This document shows positions 58,276 to 64,000 of a stretch of 64,000 nt of DNA, one piece after another. The stretch comes from Thalassobaculum_A sp040219215. Lineage in GTDB: Bacteria; Pseudomonadota; Alphaproteobacteria; Thalassobaculales; Thalassobaculaceae. The stretch lies in contig NZ_JAVJSX010000037.1 of assembly GCF_040219215.1 (NCBI RefSeq), positions 6,651 to 70,650 of the forward strand. Direction: 5' to 3'. The translations under genes and the position numbers were made by a program. The stretch's first letter is position 1; each line of letters starts with the position of its first letter. The notes under the pieces are model-generated. The model had not been told where the DNA came from and searched no databases. It saw only the letters and a list, made by a program, of their open reading frames with translations.

Positions 58276-60111
58276 ATGGATGAGTTGGCGAAGATCAGAT
58301 ATCTCACCAGAGACGGCAGCGGCAAAAAGCTGCGCCGTACTGTCCCTAAACCTCTTCAAGCGCTCGCTGGTCTGTCATCATGGGTCGAGCGGGTGGAAGG
58401 TTTGCCGGCGGCTAAGGTCAAGGAGCGAGCGCATCTGTTCGCGGTCAAGACGGACGCCAAGGTCAACACACTGCGGCGGAAGCTAGCTGAGCAAGATCGG
58501 GTTTCCGCTACCGCTTCGGACAGCTCCACCTTTCCTCAGTTGACGCGGAGCGATGTTGAGCAGGTTGCACTGGACTACTTCACCGAAGCCGATGAGGCGA
58601 ACAGGCAGAACCGATCCTACCTCGTTGACCCGGATGATCCGGACTATGCCGAACTGCTCGATATCGCGGCTGCGGACGCTGAGTTGGCGCGCGAGCAAGC
58701 TGCCGGTCACGAAGTGCGATCATTCAGGACCGCGCTCGAACTTCTCGTGAGCCACGGGCTTGCTTCGGCGGACCTCTTGAACCAATCCAGACGGAAGTTC
58801 CGCGTTCCTGAAGCCATCGCCAAGCAGGTCGAGTTCCAGCGGCTTTGCCGCTTGGTTGAACGGGCTCAGTTGGAGCTTGCCAACCGCCGTGTCGCTGCGT
58901 TGGAAACCGGACGGGTTCCCGCTGTTCAGGACGGCTTCTTCCAGTCGGCAAGGGCCGTGTCCATCACCCCTGCGTTATCGGCACCCCGATCCGGCAAGAC
59001 GCTACAGGACTTGGTGCAGGCGTTCATGGAACGAAAGCAAACTGAGGTTAGTCCGTCCAGGCTATCTCAGTTCAATGTGCCGAAACGTGCGTTGCTTGAA
59101 ACTTTAGGGCCTGAGACGCCGGTGGAGAGTGTGACGCGGGCGCATTGCAAGGAGCTGGTGGCCTTGTTTGTGCGGACACCGGCATATGCCGGCGGACAGC
59201 ACTTTGAAGGGCTCTCGCTGGAGGAAGCTGCAACGGCCTACGAGCTTGAACATGGTCAACCGGCAAACCGTTACGACGAGGCGGTCAAGCATCTCGCCGT
59301 CCTTAGGAACATCCTCGAACTGGCGGTGACCGAAGAATGGCGATCAGACAACCCGGCTGCAAAGGTGGATGTGCCAAAGCCCGCCAGAAGGGCGAAGAAG
59401 CATGAGGTGAAAGGACAGAAGTACCAGCCGTTCGATGCAGGCGACTTGGCCCGGCTCTTCCACGCTCCGATGTACGCCGATCCTACCAACCATCCATTGT
59501 CGGCACGACGTAACCGCAAGGCTCCGCCACCACACGTCTTTTGGGCGCCTTTGATCGCATTGTGGTCCGGAGCACGGGCCAACGAGATACTCCAACTCGA
59601 GCGCGGCGACATTCGGAAGGAAGGCAAGATCGCGTATCTCGCAATCACCGACGAGGACGAGGTCGAGTACGATCCCGTCACCTTTGTGAAGAGGTTGAAG
59701 ACGGAGCAAGCGGTCCGTGACATCCCTCTTCATCCGGAACTGGTCCGGATCGGCTTCCTGGCGTGGGCGGAAGGGCGCGAGAGTGGACGGCTGTTCCCGG
59801 AGGCGAAACAGCGTCCTGGCGGCAAGCCGTCCGACAAGTACTCTCAGACGTTCCAGCGGTTCTCAAAACGCTGCGGCGTGTGGGTCCATCGCCGGAAGGT
59901 GTTCCACTCGTTCCGGAACTCCTTCAACGACGCGTTGCGTGACGGTGGCGTATCTGAAGAGTTGCGCAAGGCTATCAACGGCTGGAGCGACCAGCACAAC
60001 ATGGACGGCCGCTACGGTCGGGGCCACAAGCTTGAGATGCTGAACAAGGCGATCCGCAGGGTGGCCTATCCCAGCTTGGACCTCTCCCACCTATATCGAA
60101 GTGAGGCGTAG
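58276..60111 (+). CDS. Tyrosine recombinase/integrase
   Basis: 611 residues. The C-terminal catalytic domain carries Arg (LWSGARANEILQLE), Lys (FVKRLKTEQAVRDIPLH), the HxxR pair in HSFRNSFNDAL, and GRYGRGHKLEM with the nucleophilic tyrosine. The N-terminal 270 residues include DUF6538-like and SAM-like core-binding parts (LVQAFMERKQTEVSPSRLSQ). Integrates DNA at attB via a Tyr-DNA intermediate. Because a serine recombinase exists at the other side, this may belong to a neighbouring island. Confidence 0.9.
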   Translation: MDELAKIRYLTRDGSGKKLRRTVPKPLQALAGLSSWVERVEGLPAAKVKERAHLFAVKTDAKVNTLRRKLAEQDRVSATASDSSTFPQLTRSDVEQVALDYFTEADEANRQNRSYLVDPDDPDYAELLDIAAADAELAREQAAGHEVRSFRTALELLVSHGLASADLLNQSRRKFRVPEAIAKQVEFQRLCRLVERAQLELANRRVAALETGRVPAVQDGFFQSARAVSITPALSAPRSGKTLQDLVQAFMERKQTEVSPSRLSQFNVPKRALLETLGPETPVESVTRAHCKELVALFVRTPAYAGGQHFEGLSLEEAATAYELEHGQPANRYDEAVKHLAVLRNILELAVTEEWRSDNPAAKVDVPKPARRAKKHEVKGQKYQPFDAGDLARLFHAPMYADPTNHPLSARRNRKAPPPHVFWAPLIALWSGARANEILQLERGDIRKEGKIAYLAITDEDEVEYDPVTFVKRLKTEQAVRDIPLHPELVRIGFLAWAEGRESGRLFPEAKQRPGGKPSDKYSQTFQRFSKRCGVWVHRRKVFHSFRNSFNDALRDGGVSEELRKAINGWSDQHNMDGRYGRGHKLEMLNKAIRRVAYPSLDLSHLYRSEA

Positions 60112-60117
60112 CGGCCG

Positions 60118-60163
60118 CCAGGGGCGTCACAGGCGGCTTCCTGCTACATCTCGTTGCCCCTGG
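60118..60163. terminator. Inverted repeat between convergent integrase and XRE genes
   Basis: CCAGGGGC (60,118-60,125) and GCCCCTGG (60,156-60,163) with a 30-base spacer, between the stops of convergent genes. Possible bidirectional terminator or integrase-related site. Confidence 0.45.
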
Positions 60164-60186
60164 TGTCCTATTCAACACGGTCGCCC

Positions 60187-60540
60187 TCAGGCGGGCTTGC
60201 TGGCGACGAAGGCTTCGAGCTGTCGGAGCGCGATGTCGAGGTCGCGGCGGGGAAGCGTGCGGACGACCGCCAGAATGCGTGCGATAGCCGTCTCTCGTTC
60301 TGTGTCCTGCGATGAGAGGTCACCGACCTCGAAGAACGCGTTGAGCGGTACGCCCAGATGTTCGACCAGGGCGGACAAGGTGTCCTCGCTGGGAAAGTTC
60401 CGACCACGCTCAATCGAACTGATTGTCACTTCCTGACGGCCCAGGCGCTCGGCGAGTTCGCGCTGGGTCATGCCTCGCTGTTGGCGAAACTCCCGCACCT
60501 TCTGACCTATGAGCACCCTGATCTGCATTCCCCGGATCAT
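60187..60540 (-). CDS. XRE-family regulator
   Basis: 117 residues from MIRGMQIRVLIGQKVREFRQ (or the second Met at 60,528 near a GGGGA). HTH_3 with TQRELAERLGRQEVTISSIERG and a helical C-terminal half (FFEVGDLSSQDTERETAIAR). Convergent with the integrase; may be an island regulator. Confidence 0.8.
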   Translation of the reverse strand: MIRGMQIRVLIGQKVREFRQQRGMTQRELAERLGRQEVTISSIERGRNFPSEDTLSALVEHLGVPLNAFFEVGDLSSQDTERETAIARILAVVRTLPRRDLDIALRQLEAFVASKPA

Positions 60541-60666
60541 TGATGCGATCAAGGGGGTTGCACATAAGATAACTCTCCGGGTAACTCGATGTAGGCATCG
60601 GTATCTGTATGGATTTATTGTCCAAATCAATACCGTTGAAACGGGTTTCAACTTCGGAGACGCGAG

Positions 60667-61926
60667 ATGTCGGCGGTGGCTTCCATTCTGATCCTTGTTG
60701 GCTTGGCCGTTTTGGTGCTCGGATTGATCCGGCCCAAGTTGTTCCACCGGTCCAGATTTCGGCCCGGCCGCTGGATGCTGGCGGGGATCAGCCTACTGAT
60801 GCTCATCGCGGGCGTAGCGGTCATGCCTACCCCGGAGCGCAGGACACAACCGGCCGTCGAAGCGAAAACGGAAAGCCCTCCGTCATCCAGCGCCGAGGCA
60901 GCCTTGACCTTCGACGATGCGGTCGGCCCGGCCCCTACCAAGTCGTTCTTCGGCCTCACCGTCCAACAGGTCGCGGACGCGCTGGCGGAACGGAAAAGCG
61001 GGCTGGCGCGGGCAGACGGGAAGCCGGACCTCCGTGAGTTCACTCAGAAGCTGGCGAACGATGGGTCATCCGTGCTGACGACGAAGCGCGGCGACCTGGA
61101 AGCCAGCTTCGACGCATCGGGTCGTTTGGTCGATGTCCTGCTGATCTCGCGGTCAATCGAAGGCAACAAACTGCCGTGGGGGATTACCAGTCCCATGCGC
61201 GGCGATCTGGCGGCGGTGGTGCCGGATTGGAAAGCGGCGGGAGACTGGGTCTACGAGAACCAGGAAGCCGTCTGGGCAGGGACGGAAGCGAGGGCGTCGC
61301 ACTCCGGCCTATCCATCGCCTTCCGCCGCGTGGACGGCCCCGCGCTTGCGATCCTGATCAAGCCGGATACCGCTTCTGGTCCATCCCCTGCGCCACTCAC
61401 CATGGCGGAGCGCGTGGAGGCGTTCACTGATCTGGACACCTACTGTCGCTTCGCTCGCGAGGACACGGAGATCGCGGAACGCGCGGCGCGGGAGATCGGC
61501 CCGAACGCAGCCTATGGGGTCGAGGTGGGCGAGAGGATCACCCTAGAGACGACGACGGCCCTCAAGCCGACCACGCGTCCCGGTGTGGAGTACCCGAAAG
61601 TCGCGGAGACCTGGATGGCCCCCAGCTATCAACTTCCCAGTGGTTCGGACATGGAGATCGTCGAGCGCAATCGGGATGGCAGCGATCTGCACTACCTCGT
61701 GCGGACGACGGAGGGCGTGCTCGGCTTCATAGACCCGCTGGCGCTGGTCTGGATCGATAAGGGGGAGCGAGCCAAGCGCCACTCGGAGGCCCTGCCAGCA
61801 TTTCGCGATCCTCTCAAGGCGGACCTGGGAAAGCGGTTCACGGAGGAGACCGGTTTGGACTTCCTAGCGGTCGAACTCGCCAAGGGAATGGGTGCTGGGT
61901 GGAACGCGAAGTGCGCGGATCGGTGA
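60667..61926 (+). CDS. Membrane-anchored protein with SH3-like C-terminus
   Basis: 419 residues. Two N-terminal membrane helices (ILILVGLAVLVLGLI, WMLAGISLLMLIAGVAVM), a charged linker, then a large soluble part. The C-terminal segment (SYQLPSGSDMEIVERNRDGS, LHYLVRTTEGVLGFIDPLAL) looks SH3b-like. Function unknown; cargo gene of the region. Confidence 0.65.
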   Translation: MSAVASILILVGLAVLVLGLIRPKLFHRSRFRPGRWMLAGISLLMLIAGVAVMPTPERRTQPAVEAKTESPPSSSAEAALTFDDAVGPAPTKSFFGLTVQQVADALAERKSGLARADGKPDLREFTQKLANDGSSVLTTKRGDLEASFDASGRLVDVLLISRSIEGNKLPWGITSPMRGDLAAVVPDWKAAGDWVYENQEAVWAGTEARASHSGLSIAFRRVDGPALAILIKPDTASGPSPAPLTMAERVEAFTDLDTYCRFAREDTEIAERAAREIGPNAAYGVEVGERITLETTTALKPTTRPGVEYPKVAETWMAPSYQLPSGSDMEIVERNRDGSDLHYLVRTTEGVLGFIDPLALVWIDKGERAKRHSEALPAFRDPLKADLGKRFTEETGLDFLAVELAKGMGAGWNAKCADR

Positions 61927-62438
61927 TGGGGAGGTCTGAGCAATTGCTGCTACCTCTGGACCCGGATGCCCCCAAGATGACCCGAACTGACCCTGCAGTA
62001 GATATCCGGGGCTGGTACAATGGTTGGAACTGGAACCAGCGCCGGGCGGTCACACCGATCCAGAACGTGGCGGTAAGGTCTGGCGAACTGATCCGACCCA
62101 CCGTCTGCTCGATCTGCGGGTTCAGCGATCCAGCCAACATCGACGGTTGCGGCTACATCTTCATGCACCTTGAGGACTACGGTGACCCTATCGGCGGCGT
62201 GCAGCCTGCCTGCAAGAGGTGTCACTACGCGATCCATGCGCGGTTCTGGAAACCGAGGCTTTGGCTTGAGATTGTGCGGCGGCATGGATGTCCGGCGGCA
62301 TGGTTCACTGGTCTTACAATGAACGCCGCTGACATGTTCCGACCATTCAGCGAACTATACCCACCGCAGCTTGGCTCGACGACCGGCCCTTCTCAACCGA
62401 CTACGCGGCGTATCCGGAACCTAACAGATCGCGCGTGA
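61926..62438 (+). CDS. HNH-like zinc-binding protein
   Basis: 170 residues from ATG overlapping the previous stop. VCSICGFSDPANIDGCGYIF and YGDPIGGVQPACKRCHYAIH give C-x2-C ... C-x2-C-H ligands and a histidine near HARFW, typical of treble-clef HNH-like proteins. An HNH nuclease function is possible; the canonical catalytic His is not certain. Its 3' end overlaps the convergent MBL gene. Confidence 0.65.
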   Translation: MGRSEQLLLPLDPDAPKMTRTDPAVDIRGWYNGWNWNQRRAVTPIQNVAVRSGELIRPTVCSICGFSDPANIDGCGYIFMHLEDYGDPIGGVQPACKRCHYAIHARFWKPRLWLEIVRRHGCPAAWFTGLTMNAADMFRPFSELYPPQLGSTTGPSQPTTRRIRNLTDRA

Positions 62439-63303
62439 GCATCGTAGTCTCTCGGACCACGTCGTGCTTGGTGACGGTATAGCGCCCGTCAGGCGCAACC
62501 TCGATACGAACATCGCCATCCTTCCTTGTGGTCAGCACATGCCGGCGGGGCCAAGGCATGAAGATGTTGTCGGGGGTGCGCGTGTAGTCGGGAATGCCTC
62601 GACAGTACCGGCGATATTCCTTGACGGTTTCCTGGGAAGCGTGGGTCATCTCCTTATCCGAGATGACTACGATTTCCGGCGAGGCAGCCGTCAGCGCCTC
62701 TGCGCAAAGCCCGTTGCGCCGACCGTGGTGCGATGCGACGAACACGTTCGACGGGCCCAACGCGCTCCAGAAGCCGAAGTTGGAGAGGTGCGCAAGCCAA
62801 CCTCGCCGTTCCAGGTCGCCCCCGAACACGATCCGAAACGTCCCATATCTAACGGTAAGCACTACGCTTAGATCGTTCGTTTCCAGAGCAGCATGCGGGT
62901 CGTGCGTCAAGTACCAGAGAGTGGCTTCGACGTCGTCCGGCAGCGGAACACGCCAAGGTCCCATCCGAGGACCGAAGCGAGCCAGAAGCTGATGAACCTT
63001 CGTGAGAGGCCCGTTCATTCCGTGCTCAGCCTTAAGCTCGGCGAGAGCGGCGGCGTCAACGCTCGGGTTGGAATAGATCGCCCTGGGCTTCAGCCGATCA
63101 AGGACCCCGGCAATGTCCTGGATATGGTCGGCGTCCAGGTTCTGGAGCACGAGGAGGTCTATGGGAACGCCCATGAAATACACCGATGGCCACCAGGAGC
63201 GATCCGTGTCGCAGCCACAATCAACCATGATGCGCCGCCCGTTGGGGAGGGTCACCACGCTACACGCGCCGTGGCCCACATCGAAGATTTCAATCGTCAA
63301 CAT
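62401..63303 (-). CDS. MBL-fold metallo-hydrolase (ComEC-like)
   Basis: 300 residues from MLTIEIFDVGHGACSVVTLP. Metallo-beta-lactamase signatures: IMVDCGCDTDRS, LVLQNLDADHIQDIAGVLD (variant of HxDxDH, first His replaced by Asn), FRIVFGGDLERRGW and FVASHHGRRNG. Similar to the ComEC/Rec2-type nuclease fold. Overlaps the membrane gene upstream by 14 bases. Nuclease or hydrolase activity inferred; may be part of a defence-like pair. Confidence 0.75.
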   Translation of the reverse strand: MLTIEIFDVGHGACSVVTLPNGRRIMVDCGCDTDRSWWPSVYFMGVPIDLLVLQNLDADHIQDIAGVLDRLKPRAIYSNPSVDAAALAELKAEHGMNGPLTKVHQLLARFGPRMGPWRVPLPDDVEATLWYLTHDPHAALETNDLSVVLTVRYGTFRIVFGGDLERRGWLAHLSNFGFWSALGPSNVFVASHHGRRNGLCAEALTAASPEIVVISDKEMTHASQETVKEYRRYCRGIPDYTRTPDNIFMPWPRRHVLTTRKDGDVRIEVAPDGRYTVTKHDVVRETTMLTRDLLGSGYAA

Positions 63304-63907
63304 GCTGCTCTGGCCTCCTGGCCTCCTGGCCTTTGGCCGCAACATAGCTCATGAGCACCTCCTTGACGTGGGATCGGCGGTACTTGAGGTATCGGGCGAA
63401 CATGATCGTTGAGAGCGCCGCAGCGGCGACGGCGAGTGTCCAGCACGGGAAGCGATCGAGCGCGGTGCAATCGCCGTCGGCCAATCCCGCCTTGGTGAGT
63501 ATCGCGACAGCGGTCATGCCGGACGTGAAGGCGAAGTTGCGGGAGAAGCCATACATCGTGACGAAGCTGGTCATGCGACCAACAGCGAATTTGTCGCGAG
63601 AAGCCACAGCGAAGGCGGACTGGAAGATGTCCTCTCCCGACCGGGCAGGCTCGTTGGCGAACTCGGCCCGAACCGTGTCGGCAAGCGGCGTGAAGTAGGA
63701 CCCGGCGATCAGTTTGGCCAGTCGCGGCGGGTCCTTGTGCCGGCGCCCCAGCAACAGGTCCACCGGGTGGCCCAGGCACGCGTCAGCTATCAGCCGTTCG
63801 ATTGAGATCGACGAGAATGTCGCAACGACGTGGCCCACAACATATGCGCCTAGCAGGACTAGGCTCAGGACCCATAAACGGGATTCCCATGTGGTCGGGA
63901 ATGTGAT
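63290..63907 (-). pseudogene. Membrane protein partner of MBL gene, 5'-truncated by IS
   Basis: The reading frame runs from 63,907 with no ATG; a GTG exists only at 63,838. The upstream open frame reads LWVLSLVLLGAYVVGHVVAT, a genuine transmembrane helix, so the true N-terminus lies upstream of 63,838 and is displaced by the IS5-like element. Later features: YGFSRNFAFTSGMTAVAILT and a second hydrophobic stretch (WTLAVAAAALSTIMF). Operon with the MBL gene (overlap). Confidence 0.65.
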
Positions 63908-64000
63908 TCAAACTTCCTAAATGTGGGGAGTTTGCCATGATCAACCACCATTTCTGGCTTTCGGACGCTCAGTTCTCCCGACTTCAACCGCTTCTGCCGA
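63897..64000 (+). mobile_element. IS5-like insertion sequence (left end, partial)
   Basis: Begins about 63,897 (GGGAATGTGATTCAAAC), inside the truncated membrane gene, and includes the transposase start MINHHFWLSDAQFSRLQPLL typical of IS5/IS427-group elements. The exact inverted repeat and target duplication cannot be confirmed because the other end is outside the window. Confidence 0.7.
63937..64000 (+). CDS. IS5-family transposase (N-terminus only)
   Basis: The first 21 codons of a DDE transposase, MINHHFWLSDAQFSRLQPLL, running off the right edge. The WLSDAQFSRLQPLLP start is characteristic of the IS5/IS427 group. Confidence 0.8.
   Translation, partial: MINHHFWLSDAQFSRLQPLLP

Noticed and set aside
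60111..60190. tRNA or attachment-site duplicate next to the integrase
   Set aside because: No tRNA cloverleaf or T-loop words seen here; only an inverted repeat is present.

Overview
The window is a GC-rich (roughly 65 percent by eye) alphaproteobacterial chromosome segment, and most of it is one large podovirus-type prophage. I infer Alphaproteobacteria, possibly Rhodospirillales, from codon bias, a GTA-type three-TM holin, PAS_5-like and Tat-signal small proteins and RuvC/GapR-era phage gene styles. No rRNA, tRNA or CRISPR was seen.

Layout. (1) 1-9,700, minus strand: a tightly overlapping early operon ending in a serine recombinase that runs off the left edge. It carries a RecT-family annealing protein, a DEDDh exonuclease, a MarR-like regulator and many small phage proteins. 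(2) 9,800-12,290: a convergent PAS-like/GNAT-like pair, then a CI-like/Cro-like switch with a 15-bp operator. (3) 12,540-21,500, plus strand: leader and attenuator, Rmf-like motif protein, RuvC-like resolvase, small zinc proteins, HTH proteins, a beta-class DNA methyltransferase, DnaB helicase and accessory replication proteins. A perfect 14-bp parS core (GTTTCACGTGAAAC) ends this module. (4) 21,510-51,194, plus strand: packaging and virion genes, namely small and large terminase, P22-like portal, scaffold, N4-gp56-type capsid, adaptor, tail tube/nozzle, fibres with a polyglycine tip, ejection proteins and a 2,733-residue polyvalent protein. Two small genes are overprinted in another frame of that last gene. 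(5) 51,200-57,310: a Phd/Doc-like toxin-antitoxin pair, a GGCNN pentamer array, a second divergent regulatory region with four phased operators, a pseudo-S24 protein, and lysis genes (M15 endolysin, holin). (6) 57,350-64,000: two small minus-strand genes, a tyrosine integrase, an XRE regulator, membrane, HNH-like and MBL-fold genes, and a membrane gene cut by an IS5-like element at the right edge.

How it works together. The serine recombinase (left) probably integrates the phage and the CI/Cro switch controls divergent early operons. The left operon supplies recombination, the right one replication (DnaB plus loader-like protein, no primase seen). The structural module builds a short-tailed virion with a P22-like portal whose large ejection proteins probably enter the host. 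The tyrosine integrase at 58.3-60.1 kb may belong to an adjacent island, so the right prophage end is unresolved (best guess 57.3-58.3 kb).

Most notable: overprinted genes at the junctions of the giant protein, the parS core in a prophage, a terminase with a second degenerate nuclease domain, a Doc toxin with no ordinary start codon, a 19-bp-phased operator array, and an IS-broken MBL/membrane gene pair.
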